A stretch of DNA of 64,000 bases from Bacteroidota bacterium. Its GTDB lineage: Bacteria; Bacteroidota; Bacteroidia; Flavobacteriales_D; Crocinitomicaceae. The DNA lies in assembly GCA_030148165.1 (NCBI GenBank), contig JASBTZ010000010.1, positions 1 to 64,000 of the forward strand, given 5' to 3'. The notes below the pieces were generated by a model. The model searched no databases. It worked only from the letters and a program-made list of their open reading frames with translations, and was not told where the DNA came from. Shown here in pieces: positions 16,006 through 24,312 of this stretch (positions within the stretch are counted from its first letter, which is position 1; the number at the start of each line of letters is the position of its first letter). A program made the translations under genes and the position numbers.

Positions 16006-17862
16006 CTACTGCTTAACGATCTTAACCACTTTGCCGTCAATCGCCAGAAAATAAAGCTCAGCAGCCAATGTGCTCACGTCAATTTTCATGTCAGTATCCA
16101 GCGTGCCCTCCAGTACTATTTTACCATCAATTGAACAAATAGCGTAATTGCTTGAATTGAGATCACCACTAATAAATAGTTCAGTTGTACTCGGGTTTGG
16201 ATATACTGCAAAGTCGTTTTCTTGTTCCGGAGCCTTAACAAAATAGGTGTAGAATTCATATTCTGCTCTTCTCGGAGATAGGCGATAAGCATCGCTGTTG
16301 GCAGCGCGAATGTAAAATTTAGCTAATGAACCCGTGCTGGACAACGCATTTGGAAGCATAGCGGTAAACTGACCGTCTCCCGCTACGGCATCGCCATTTG
16401 ATCCGTCGTCATACATTTGATAGGACTTAAACTTTGAATTGTAGGGGCTAGTCGTAAACATGAGTTCAACGGAATCCACGTTGCTTACCGTGGCTACAAC
16501 ATGCTCTTCATCATCAATCATGGCGAGTTGTACATTCGTTATTTCCGGTGGTATCTTAGAGATCTCCGGATTCGCTTCTAAAAAAGGTTTTCTCAGATCT
16601 ATTGTCGACAAAATACCTGCGATAGGGAAGATCGATCCACCAATTTGATTCTGAACATTCGTATAATACTGGATGATGTTAAAGATCTTATTCGTGTCCT
16701 CAAAGGCCGCCGCCGCACCTAAAGCCTGTAGATCACTTACAAATGTTTCTATGGTGTCACGAATTAGACTTTCCTCCAGAACAGTTCGTAAATGAGCGGT
16801 GTAGATTTTACCATACTTCGAGTTCGGGTCACTGGTGAGCGCTACTACTAAAGGTTCGGTGAGACAGTTATAGCCATTATAAGGGTCATATTCATAAAGC
16901 TCGTTAAAATTCGGGTTGAAGTTTAATAGCGCACCAACAAAGCTTTCGGATACATCCCAGGGAATCATTTGGAATAAACCATCCTCAGTCTGGTAGAGAT
17001 AATAATTGTGTTGAAAAAGACCGTTGTAGGTGTCCAGATTTGCAATGACCTGATTCACCGCAAAAGCCCATAACACCCTATCCACATTGAGTACAGAGTC
17101 AAGCAGTAGCGGGTTATTATTGAGAATATTGATAAACTCCACAAGCTCACCCCATCCATAATCTGATTTCAAGGTGTAATGATTGTAGTACAAAGTTGTA
17201 TCGGAGCCAAGCCAATCCAAATTCGAGTTTCCGGAAGGACCTGGTTGACCAAATTGCTGAATAGGATCACACTTGAATAAAACACCATCGTTCTCATTGA
17301 AGTGCTTTTTAAGAAACGTTCGGTCAACAGATTCTGTATTCACATATAAACCCAGATAATCTCCCTGTACATTGACCCGCATCAAATTTGCCTGCGGTGA
17401 AGGAAGGTATCTTCGATAGATATCGTATGCGGTTACTTCTTTCGCAAAAGTTGGATCAAACATGCCATTCGCCAACTTGAGTTTCTTGAGATTCATAATC
17501 TCCTGTCCTAGCTGATAGTAATTGAAATCCAGATTGAGCGGAAGCTTCACGATTCCTTGTTGCTCCGGCCAGGCAAAGGTCGAATTGCCTTTATAACGCA
17601 CGCCAACGCTGTCATAAAATAGCCCATTGCTAAAAGTAACAGCAGCCGGAATTCGAAGATTCGTATCGGTGTACCAGTATGACACCAGCGTGTCGTGATA
17701 ATTCGGATCGTAAAAATTGATATCAATGGTTCGAAGTGAATCGACGGAGAACATGCCTCCGGGTTGCTCATAAAATCCTTGCGGATTGTAGGTGTTGATC
17801 GTTTGACCAAGCCCGAAGCCCGTACTTGTTATAAAAATCAATATAATAGCAACATATCTCAT
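16006..17862 (-). CDS. CotH-like kinase-fold protein with T9SS sorting domain
   Basis: A 618-residue secreted protein with a signal peptide (MRYVAIILIFITSTGFGLGQ). The CotH domain spans about residues 45-420 and shows VGVRYKGNSTF, LKLANGMFDPTFAKEVTAYD, GLYVNTESVDRTFLKKHF and FQMIPWDVSESF, the last with the metal-binding Asp of the atypical kinase fold. A beta-sandwich follows (about 440-540). The C-terminal 70 residues form a type A T9SS sorting domain (FAVYPNPSTTELFISG ... VKIVKQ). It is exported across both membranes and attached to the surface or released; substrate unknown. Confidence 0.88.
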   Translation of the reverse strand: MRYVAIILIFITSTGFGLGQTINTYNPQGFYEQPGGMFSVDSLRTIDINFYDPNYHDTLVSYWYTDTNLRIPAAVTFSNGLFYDSVGVRYKGNSTFAWPEQQGIVKLPLNLDFNYYQLGQEIMNLKKLKLANGMFDPTFAKEVTAYDIYRRYLPSPQANLMRVNVQGDYLGLYVNTESVDRTFLKKHFNENDGVLFKCDPIQQFGQPGPSGNSNLDWLGSDTTLYYNHYTLKSDYGWGELVEFINILNNNPLLLDSVLNVDRVLWAFAVNQVIANLDTYNGLFQHNYYLYQTEDGLFQMIPWDVSESFVGALLNFNPNFNELYEYDPYNGYNCLTEPLVVALTSDPNSKYGKIYTAHLRTVLEESLIRDTIETFVSDLQALGAAAAFEDTNKIFNIIQYYTNVQNQIGGSIFPIAGILSTIDLRKPFLEANPEISKIPPEITNVQLAMIDDEEHVVATVSNVDSVELMFTTSPYNSKFKSYQMYDDGSNGDAVAGDGQFTAMLPNALSSTGSLAKFYIRAANSDAYRLSPRRAEYEFYTYFVKAPEQENDFAVYPNPSTTELFISGDLNSSNYAICSIDGKIVLEGTLDTDMKIDVSTLAAELYFLAIDGKVVKIVKQ

Positions 17863-17944
17863 TGATAGAGGCTAATTTACGAATATTATGGTCTTATTAT
17901 GCGAGGATTAACAGCTAAAGATTTCATGGATATCATTTAATCCG

Positions 17945-17952
17945 TAATTTTG
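17945..17952 (+). promoter_or_regulatory. -7 promoter box of panB (TAATTTTG)
   Basis: TAATTTTG matches TAnnTTTG and lies 16 bp upstream of the panB start, which implies a very short leader. It lies in the intergenic region between divergent cotH-like and panB genes. Confidence 0.5.
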
Positions 17953-17967
17953 AGCAAATTTTCAGCT

Positions 17968-18783
17968 ATGTCTGTACACGAAAATGCAAAGAAGGTAACT
18001 ACACACGTTCTTCAGGAAATGAAGGAGGCAGGTGAAAAGATCACGATGCTAACAGGGTATGATTATTCGATGGCTCGTATCATTGATACGGCTGGGATAG
18101 ATGTCATATTGGTTGGCGACTCAGCTTCGAATGTCATGGCGGGTCACGAAACGACACTTCCCATTACACTTGATCAGATGATCTATCACGCATCTGCCGT
18201 TGTTAGGGCTATTGACCGAGCATTAGTTGTTGTCGATCTTCCTTTCGGATCGTATCAGGGCAACTCGAAAGAGGCACTGAGTAGCGCGATCAGAATCATG
18301 AAAGAATCCGGAGCGCATTCGGTGAAGTTGGAAGGCGGCCAAGAAATATTGGAATCGATTACGCGTATATTGACAGCTGGAATTCCGGTGATGGGTCACC
18401 TGGGGTTAACACCTCAGTCCATTTATAAGTTTGGAACCTATGTGGTACGGGCACGAGAAGAGGAGGAGGCACAAAGACTTATCGAGGATGCTAAGGCCCT
18501 GGAAGCAGCAGGATGTTTTGCCATTATTCTTGAAAAGATTCCGGCAGAGCTGGCAGCACGAGTAGCGAAAGAGATCAATATTCCAATCATCGGTATAGGT
18601 GCGGGCAATGGAGTAGACGGGCAGGTATTGGTCGTTCATGACATGCTCGGTATTAACAATGAATTTAACCCACGATTCCTTAGAAAATACCATAACCTAT
18701 ATCAGGAAATGCTAGGCTCATTCCATCGATATATAGAGGATGTAAGATCAGGAGATTTCCCGAACGAAGAGGAGAGCTATTAG
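17968..18783 (+). CDS. panB: 3-methyl-2-oxobutanoate hydroxymethyltransferase
   Basis: A 271-residue enzyme that transfers a hydroxymethyl group from methylene-THF to 2-oxoisovalerate, the first step of pantothenate synthesis. It has the family motifs [58 protein letters not shown] and [20 protein letters not shown]. Start 17968 ([12 protein letters not shown]) is an ATG; a TTG at 17950 would lie within the -7 box. The length is typical. Downstream genes are a four-helix-bundle protein and an RluA synthase. Confidence 0.96.
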   Translation: MSVHENAKKVTTHVLQEMKEAGEKITMLTGYDYSMARIIDTAGIDVILVGDSASNVMAGHETTLPITLDQMIYHASAVVRAIDRALVVVDLPFGSYQGNSKEALSSAIRIMKESGAHSVKLEGGQEILESITRILTAGIPVMGHLGLTPQSIYKFGTYVVRAREEEEAQRLIEDAKALEAAGCFAIILEKIPAELAARVAKEINIPIIGIGAGNGVDGQVLVVHDMLGINNEFNPRFLRKYHNLYQEMLGSFHRYIEDVRSGDFPNEEESY

Positions 18784-18790
18784 GATTGTT

Positions 18791-18819
18791 CGATTCTCCG
18801 AATATTCGATTCTCCGAAT
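18791..18819. repeat. short direct repeat CGATTCTCCGAAT x2
   Basis: Two copies of CGATTCTCCGAAT, starting at 18791 and 18807, lie directly after panB. Their function is unknown; they may be remains of a small duplication at the point where the four-helix-bundle gene sits between panB and the RluA gene. Confidence 0.5.
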
Positions 18820-18887
18820 TATTAAAACTATGAAATCATGTTGATTGTTTTTTTCGTAATTTAAATAGAAATCTAATCTATTTGAAT

Positions 18888-19235
18888 ATGCATAAATATC
18901 AACAGCTTAACTTTTGGAAGAAAAGTAAAGACCTGTCGATTCTGGTTTATGAAGCTACAACATGCTTTCCAATTGTTGAGCAATATAGTTTGACTAATCA
19001 ACTTCGAAGGTCTGCTGTTTCAATACCGTCGAATATTGCAGAAGGAGCTTCAAGATCGTCGAATAAGGAATTCAAGAGGTTTATCGAAATTGCGAATGGT
19101 TCGGCATATGAGCTTCAAACGCAATTGTTGATTTCGAAAGAAGTTGGATATCTCGAATCTGAAAAATATGAAGTTTTAAATGCTGAATTACTCTCAGTTA
19201 TTCAAATGATGAATAAATTTAAGTCGAGATTATGA
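18888..19235 (+). CDS. four-helix-bundle protein (23S rRNA intervening-sequence-type)
   Basis: A 115-residue all-helical protein of the family first found inside 23S rRNA intervening sequences. It shows LNFWKKSKDLSILVYEAT, the signature RRSAVSIPSNIAEGASR and the tail motif ELQTQLLISKEVGYL. The ATG at 18888 is chosen over a TTG two codons earlier. Family members form oligomeric bundles; their molecular role is unresolved. Its TGA overlaps the ATG of the next gene (ATGA), which suggests translational coupling to the pseudouridine synthase. Confidence 0.9.
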   Translation: MHKYQQLNFWKKSKDLSILVYEATTCFPIVEQYSLTNQLRRSAVSIPSNIAEGASRSSNKEFKRFIEIANGSAYELQTQLLISKEVGYLESEKYEVLNAELLSVIQMMNKFKSRL

Positions 19236-19945
19236 CCAATCAAACAATCAAACAATCAAACAATCAGGAAGTCGAAATTCTTCACGAGGACAACCACACG
19301 ATTGTTATAAACAAGAAATCCTCTGACATTGTTCAGGGCGATAAAACGGGTGATAAACCGCTTTCTGAGATCGTTAAGACTTATTTGAAAGACAAGTATA
19401 ACAAACCCGGAAATGTATTCTGTGGCGTTGTACATCGACTGGATCGACCAACAAGTGGTGCACTGTTGTTTGCCAGAACGAGTAAAGCTTTAGCGCGACT
19501 CAATGAGCAATTCAGAACGAAATCGACGAGAAAGATATATTGGGCAGTCGTAGAGAATATGCCGAAGGAGAAGGAGGGAAGGCTGGTCAATTTGCTCATG
19601 AAGAATGAGAAGCAAAATAAGTCATATGTCTACGACAAGCACGTGGAAGGTGTTAAAGAGGCCATTCTGAATTATAAATGGCTGGCATCTTCTGATCGTT
19701 ATCACCTATTGGAAATTGAACTGGAAACAGGTCGCCACCATCAGATTCGTTGTCAACTGGCACATATCGGATGTATTATCAAAGGAGACTTAAAATATGG
19801 CGCCAAGCGATCCAATAAGGATGGGTCCATTCATTTACATGCAAGAGTATTAGAGTTTGATCATCCTACTACGCAGGAGCGCATAAAAGTAACGGCCCCT
19901 GTGCCAAAGGAGCCGTTGTGGGAGTGGTTTGAGAAGTACTTGTAG
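19232..19945 (+). CDS. RluA-family RNA pseudouridine synthase
   Basis: A 237-residue pseudouridine synthase. The catalytic motif HRLDRPTSG (about residues 69-77) carries the essential Asp, and later conserved blocks are YWAVV and ETGRHHQIRCQLAHIG. The target site in rRNA or tRNA cannot be assigned. The first 13 residues (MTNQTIKQSNNQE) are encoded by an 8-bp tandem repeat and lie outside the conserved domain, which starts near VEILHED. The start overlaps the stop of the four-helix-bundle gene. A change in repeat number would shift the frame unless an internal start were used. Confidence 0.92.
   Translation: MTNQTIKQSNNQEVEILHEDNHTIVINKKSSDIVQGDKTGDKPLSEIVKTYLKDKYNKPGNVFCGVVHRLDRPTSGALLFARTSKALARLNEQFRTKSTRKIYWAVVENMPKEKEGRLVNLLMKNEKQNKSYVYDKHVEGVKEAILNYKWLASSDRYHLLEIELETGRHHQIRCQLAHIGCIIKGDLKYGAKRSNKDGSIHLHARVLEFDHPTTQERIKVTAPVPKEPLWEWFEKYL
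19237..19266 (+). repeat. 8-bp tandem repeat CAATCAAA (about 3.75 copies) in coding start region
   Basis: Three exact CAATCAAA units followed by CAATCA lie two codons after the ATG of the RluA-family gene. Because 8 is not a multiple of 3, gain or loss of a unit would shift the reading frame. Confidence 0.85.
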
Positions 19946-19950
19946 GTTGA

Positions 19951-22083
19951 TTACTCGATGCCAAATGATAATTCTTGTCCTGTGTCATAATTTACTTTGA
20001 ATAAGCAACCAGATATGCGGTTAGCTAGTTTAGTTCTAAACACATTCATACTTTCTCGCAGTTCCTGTTCCTTGTAATTCTCGCGTTCCGTGAGCAACCA
20101 GTCCAACTCTTCCTTAATCCTCATCGGTTTACCGATTCGCTTTTTATTTAACTGAGCGAGACTTGCTTCAAACTTGCGTTCTGAGATCTGCTCTAGCGTC
20201 ACCGTTCCAAGATTTCCACTGTTAAGTGTCTGCTTCTGGAAATAATGGTATCCATTTTCATTGATTCCGATAACTGCCACATCGTAGATGATGTCACCGT
20301 TTAATCGGTAATCAAACTTTCCGTTCGAAGGATTTATGCGCTGATAACTATTCAGCTGATGAGGGAATAAGTACATGTAAAGCATCTCGTATTGTTCAGG
20401 ATTGCTGACATCGATCGTGAAATCATTGTAAGTGATCTGTGCTTTTTTACCTGTTTTGGGATCGGTAATCGTCGTTGATTCACGTTTCACTGTTGCTTCA
20501 CATACATATTGATCAATGTTTTTAATTATTGGACCGGGACTTATTGTTCCACCACGTCCGATGACCGTGAACCCTCTGGTATAACCGAGCTGTTTGTACA
20601 CATTGTCCAGATTGAAGCTAAACTCTTCTTGCAGATTCGTGTTTTCCCGATCCGCTTTTCTGTTTTGCTCCGACTGACGTTCTTCACCAACTTTGTCATC
20701 CCATTTTTTCTGACGCTTAGCTTCTTTGTCCTGAGCGTATTTTGCTCGCTTCTTTAAGGCTTCGACGCCTTGTTCGTAGAACTGCTTCAGGTTTTTAAGA
20801 TGCGGGTTATTCGGATTTAACTTCCCAACATTCTCAGCTGCATAGGCTTCAAATTCAGGATAACCCATTTCAACTACTTCGCGGTCAATAGATGACATCG
20901 AACGGTTCAGTCCATTGACGTATTTGTCCAATACCGTATTGTCGCAAGTGTTATGTACCGCCTGCATTCTTCTTTCGAACTCATGTGTTGCCAAAATGGT
21001 TTTGTTGAATTTCTTGTTCCAGAATCCAAGGACATTGGAAGGGGAGATGAATCGCGGAAGGACATCTGTCTCAAACGCTGGCACTTCGTGTACATCATAA
21101 ACCATGGAATCTATAAAATTTGCTTCTTGCGGGTACGAATATGCAGGAACGAGCCAAGACGTATCCGGTTCCTCGGTATCACCTAACCATTGTATTATTC
21201 TAATTTGTCGCTCAAAACTCAAATACAAACTGTCTCTTTTTTCTTTACTTCGTTTCCATTTGATTTCATCGAGATAAGGCTCGTAGTCTTTTGGATAGAA
21301 ATTCAGTTTTGACATACTGATCGGAACAGGAATTTTTTCGAGCTCTTCAGGATTCTGCCAGTCGATGCTTCCATCAGCTTGCTTGACTCCATCAAAGAGC
21401 ATCATGTCTTTTTTAAGTTCATCAGTTGGAACCTGAACGTAGACACCGACTTCCGGATTAAAAGCCAAAGCTTCACCGTCCGCCGTGAATCCCTGCACGG
21501 AGAACATTCCTCCCGTTTCAAGTAATCGATCGCCTGACATCGTGGATAATCCTGACTTAACGATATCAGCAGCATCTAATGCCTCCTGATATTGAAGAAC
21601 CACATCGCCACTATATGGCTGGCCATTCAGTATGAAGGCATTTTCCGGCACGGATAGCAAAACTCCTCCTTCGGACATTTCAACGGATCCGTCTTTAGGA
21701 ATATCGAAATATTGCGTTTCAAGTCTGTCAATTCCAGCCTCCTGATCGAGTTTTTCAATTAATTCATTGCTGATATTGGATTCTGAAGAAAAGTCAGTAA
21801 TACCTCCCGAAAGAAAATATGTTGCCGTCAAAGCGACAATGATTATACTTAAACTAAAACCGGCCCATTTCAAAATTTTTCCGGCGTGGTAGTTTCTTCC
21901 CGTTTTCTTGATTGCTGTTCTCGTATAAGCCCTTTTTGCAGCCTGTTGAATACTTCTTTGCATTTCAACTTCTTCCTGTAAATTGCGATTAGACTTTAGT
22001 CTTTCTTCAAACGCCAGTTTGTCTTCCGGAGACAACTCGTTGTTTAGGTATTGATCTATGATCTTTGTGATATTTGGATTCAT
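19951..22083 (-). CDS. membrane anti-sigma factor with very large extracytoplasmic domain
   Basis: A 710-residue protein directly downstream of an ECF sigma gene (10-bp gap). The start at 22083 (MNPNITKIIDQYLNN) gives a cytoplasmic helical anti-sigma-like segment (about 1-60, ELSPEDKLAFEERLKSN). One membrane helix follows (about 70-92, WAGFSLSIIIVALTATYFLSG), then about 615 residues outside. The outer part has a beta-rich portion (about 110-260) and a long Lys/Glu-rich helical stretch near 430-490 (KKRAKYAQDKEAKRQKKW). Typical anti-sigma factors are 150-400 residues, so the sensor domain is unusually big. The signal is unknown. Role assignment rests on topology and gene order. Confidence 0.72.
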   Translation of the reverse strand: MNPNITKIIDQYLNNELSPEDKLAFEERLKSNRNLQEEVEMQRSIQQAAKRAYTRTAIKKTGRNYHAGKILKWAGFSLSIIIVALTATYFLSGGITDFSSESNISNELIEKLDQEAGIDRLETQYFDIPKDGSVEMSEGGVLLSVPENAFILNGQPYSGDVVLQYQEALDAADIVKSGLSTMSGDRLLETGGMFSVQGFTADGEALAFNPEVGVYVQVPTDELKKDMMLFDGVKQADGSIDWQNPEELEKIPVPISMSKLNFYPKDYEPYLDEIKWKRSKEKRDSLYLSFERQIRIIQWLGDTEEPDTSWLVPAYSYPQEANFIDSMVYDVHEVPAFETDVLPRFISPSNVLGFWNKKFNKTILATHEFERRMQAVHNTCDNTVLDKYVNGLNRSMSSIDREVVEMGYPEFEAYAAENVGKLNPNNPHLKNLKQFYEQGVEALKKRAKYAQDKEAKRQKKWDDKVGEERQSEQNRKADRENTNLQEEFSFNLDNVYKQLGYTRGFTVIGRGGTISPGPIIKNIDQYVCEATVKRESTTITDPKTGKKAQITYNDFTIDVSNPEQYEMLYMYLFPHQLNSYQRINPSNGKFDYRLNGDIIYDVAVIGINENGYHYFQKQTLNSGNLGTVTLEQISERKFEASLAQLNKKRIGKPMRIKEELDWLLTERENYKEQELRESMNVFRTKLANRISGCLFKVNYDTGQELSFGIE

Positions 22084-22093
22084 GATTTCAGAT

Positions 22094-22633
22094 TTAAATG
22101 TTGTGAGATAAACTTTCCAGTGAACGAATCTCATCCTTCACTTTATTAATGCATCGGTACTTCTGTGCTTTCGCAACCTTATCGTTTCGCATGCCTAATT
22201 TCTTGGCTATGTCAGCCATAGCCATACCTGCTCCGTAGAAGAGCTGTAGTAATTGTTGGCATTTTTGACCGATTTGCGATAAGGCGTCTTCGATGCTTTT
22301 CAGTTTCATCTCCTTCTGAAACCAATCGTCTTCGTAGTCAGCAATGTTGTCATTTATACTCGTATGTATATGTTTTCCTTCTTTTCGCGATTGATTGTAC
22401 CAGAGGAACTTGCACGTATTTCGCACATAGTAAAAGGGATCTACTTTGAGTTCAAATGTCGCGTCTTGAAGTTTACGTGTGTAAATGAGTAACGCTTCCT
22501 GAAAGATATCTTCAGCATCTGTAGTTTTTTTACACCCCAGAGAGTATAGAAAACGCTTTATATCCGGCCACTTTTTATAAAGTGCCTTCAACTCGGCGCT
22601 GAGCTCTTTGGTGATTTCTGTTCTTTCCTTCAT
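22094..22633 (-). CDS. ECF-type RNA polymerase sigma factor
   Basis: A 179-residue sigma-70 family protein of the extracytoplasmic-function group. Region 2 lies around DAEDIFQEALLIYTRKL and the following YYVRNTCKFLWYNQSR. Region 4 is a helix-turn-helix around CQQLLQLFYGAGMAMADIAKKLGMRNDKVAKAQKYRC. It probably directs RNA polymerase to its own operon and unknown envelope genes. The paired anti-sigma gene follows on the same strand. A TAATTTTG box lies upstream at 22687-22694. Confidence 0.92.
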   Translation of the reverse strand: MKERTEITKELSAELKALYKKWPDIKRFLYSLGCKKTTDAEDIFQEALLIYTRKLQDATFELKVDPFYYVRNTCKFLWYNQSRKEGKHIHTSINDNIADYEDDWFQKEMKLKSIEDALSQIGQKCQQLLQLFYGAGMAMADIAKKLGMRNDKVAKAQKYRCINKVKDEIRSLESLSHNI

Positions 22634-22686
22634 AGTGTTCTTTTACTACAGATGTTAGGATTTCAGAAAGGTAAACAGAAAAAAAA

Positions 22687-22748
22687 CAAAATTAATTTGC
22701 TTCTGTAACTTTGGGTGCATTTCGTTTGCTCCGATCCTCTTATATTTG
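22687..22748. promoter_or_regulatory. divergent promoter region (ECF sigma gene / rhodanese gene)
   Basis: On the minus strand TAATTTTG (22694-22687) lies about 54 bp before the sigma gene. On the plus strand TAACTTTG (22706-22713) and TATATTTG (22741-22748) lie before the rhodanese gene. All match TAnnTTTG; which are used cannot be told from sequence. Confidence 0.45.
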
Positions 22749-22773
22749 TTGCGGAATCTAAATTCAACAAGAA

Positions 22774-23025
22774 ATGGAATATACAATAGTCGACGTTAGA
22801 ACTCCGGAAGAATTCATGGGAGGAAACGTTTCGGGATCGATCAATATACCTCTTAACGAAGTTGTGGATCGTAAAGATGAAATTATGGAGCTGAAGACTC
22901 CGGTAATCTTCTGCTGCGCGAGCGGTGGAAGATCAGGTCAGGCAACAGCTTATTTTAAATCGCAGGGACTTGAATGTGAAAACGGCGGTGGCTGGATGGA
23001 AGTCAATATGCGAGTAAATAAATAG
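22774..23025 (+). CDS. single-domain rhodanese-like protein
   Basis: An 83-residue compact rhodanese. It begins VDVRTPEEFMGGNVSGSINIP and has an active-site loop FCCASGGRSG with the catalytic Cys and the Arg of the loop. Such proteins carry sulfur as a persulfide; the partner is unknown. It has no signal peptide, so it acts in the cytoplasm. It is shorter than usual rhodanese domains (about 100) but has all core motifs. It ends just before a strong terminator. Confidence 0.92.
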   Translation: MEYTIVDVRTPEEFMGGNVSGSINIPLNEVVDRKDEIMELKTPVIFCCASGGRSGQATAYFKSQGLECENGGGWMEVNMRVNK

Positions 23026-23044
23026 ATGCAATTATGTGTTCGTT

Positions 23045-23078
23045 AAAAAAGCCGCTCCGAATAGAAAGCGGCTTTTTT
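23045..23078 (+). terminator. rho-independent terminator after rhodanese gene
   Basis: AAAAAAGCCGCT, a 10-nt loop and AGCGGCTTTTTT form a GC-rich stem with a U-run; the mirrored A-run means it could work in both directions. Confidence 0.88.
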
Positions 23079-23081
23079 ATG

Positions 23082-23112
23082 TAAAAAAAAACCGGCCTTT
23101 CGACCGGTTTAA
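23082..23112 (-). terminator. rho-independent terminator for the DUF4870-like gene
   Basis: On the minus strand AAACCGGTC-GAAA-GGCCGGTTT is followed by a run of T, 19 bp after the stop at 23131. Confidence 0.85.
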
Positions 23113-23130
23113 TAGTTACGTGGGTGTGAT

Positions 23131-23544
23131 TTATTCAAATGTTTTTCCTAACATTTTTGAAGTCATACCTCCAATAAGCGGAAGTTCTTTCTCTTGCTTG
23201 TTAGCCGCATTCACAATGCCAAGGATTACTAAAGCCAGTATTCCTAACCATAGTATCATCGACATTAAAGAAACAACTGAAAGCATTCTCCAGCTAATTG
23301 AAATTAGAATAGCGGAAAGAATCATTAACACAATATAAAGTCCTACTGTAAAAATGATTAATCCTAAAGACTGTCTTAAATGAAAGGCTCCGAATTTTTT
23401 ATCTGCACCGGATTTATCATTATTTAATACAATGGCAATAATAAATCCGATGAGCGTGATATAGGCAATGATACCTACAGTTCCGTCCTGTACCTGACCG
23501 TCATTAGAAGTGTCAATTGGTTGATTTGTTTGTTCGTTTTCCAT
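23131..23544 (-). CDS. DUF4870-like small membrane protein
   Basis: A 137-residue inner-membrane protein. A polar 22-residue N-terminus is followed by three or four hydrophobic segments (GIIAYITLIGFIIAIVL, LGLIIFTVGLYIVLMILSAIL, LWLGILALVILGIVNA). The short motif FGAFHLRQSLGLI between helices 1 and 2 is the hallmark of the DUF4870/Tic20-like family. Function is unknown. It forms its own transcript with a terminator immediately after. Confidence 0.82.
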   Translation of the reverse strand: MENEQTNQPIDTSNDGQVQDGTVGIIAYITLIGFIIAIVLNNDKSGADKKFGAFHLRQSLGLIIFTVGLYIVLMILSAILISISWRMLSVVSLMSMILWLGILALVILGIVNAANKQEKELPLIGGMTSKMLGKTFE

Positions 23545-23683
23545 AATATGAAAGAGTTTGGTTCACTCAAAACTAATAAATTCTAATGGCTTTACTTCCG
23601 ATTAGCTATATAACCTTTTAACATGGAAGTTTTTAATAATGTATTTTGTAAGCAATTGCTGATTTATCCGTTACATTAATAGA

Positions 23684-24283
23684 ATGAGAGCAATATTTAC
23701 GACTGTAATTATTTTGTTATCCTGTGCCGAATTATTGGCACAGAATGAAAATGTTGTCGGAGATTTTACAGCAGATGAGGTCAATGGTAAGGTTTATCTG
23801 ACCTGGATTATTCAGCAAGGGGAGACATGTAATGGAATTACAATTCTACGTTCGACAGATTCCGTTAACTTTAATCAGATAGGAAGTATTGAAGGAACAT
23901 GTGGTAGTATTCAGGAAGCAGTGCCTTATGATTTTACTGATCTATATCCGGAAAAGAATAGCATTAACTACTACCGTTTAGATTTAGGCGGAGTTGGATT
24001 CTCAAAGATCATTCAGATTGAGGTGATCGATATTTCAGCTAATAATTATTTACTGAGACCAAATCCTGTCACCGAGTTTTCAGAGCTCCATTTTGCGAAC
24101 GATGGAAATCATTTAATTGAACTTAAAGTATATACCGATGATGGAAAGTTAGTTCATCAGGAGCAAACAACGGATGAATTGATTCTTCTGAACAGGCAAG
24201 ATTTCAATCCGGGCAGCTATTTCTTTGTATTGGTAAATACCCAGACTGAAGCCAAAATTAAAGGTAGATTCGAAGTCCAATAA
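23684..24283 (+). CDS. T9SS-sorted small secreted protein
   Basis: A 199-residue exported protein. It has a signal peptide (MRAIFTTVIILLSCAELLAQ), a fibronectin-III-like beta sandwich (about 22-118, VYLTWIIQQGETCNGITILRSTD) and a C-terminal T9SS type A sorting domain (YLLRPNPVTEFSELHF ... KGRFEVQ). The middle region is the common GEVYLTWTTxxE-type domain that precedes sorting tags in Bacteroidota. No enzyme domain is present, so it may be an adhesin or structural surface protein. It is convergent with the M43 protease gene and shares its terminator. Confidence 0.85.
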   Translation: MRAIFTTVIILLSCAELLAQNENVVGDFTADEVNGKVYLTWIIQQGETCNGITILRSTDSVNFNQIGSIEGTCGSIQEAVPYDFTDLYPEKNSINYYRLDLGGVGFSKIIQIEVIDISANNYLLRPNPVTEFSELHFANDGNHLIELKVYTDDGKLVHQEQTTDELILLNRQDFNPGSYFFVLVNTQTEAKIKGRFEVQ

Positions 24284-24312
24284 AAAAGCCCCTGAAATCA
24301 GAGGCCTTTTCT
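24284..24312. terminator. bidirectional terminator between the T9SS protein and the M43 protease
   Basis: AAAAAAGCCCCTGA-AATC-AGAGGCCTTTTCTTT forms a stem between two convergent genes, with A and T tracts on opposite sides. Confidence 0.8.

Noticed and set aside
19951-22083. FecR-type regulator of a TonB receptor
   Set aside because: No FecR domain phrase is visible, and no TonB receptor gene follows; a generic anti-sigma factor is the safer call.
23036-23338. Plus-strand frame of 100 codons after the rhodanese gene
   Set aside because: It crosses two terminators and is antisense to the DUF4870-like gene.
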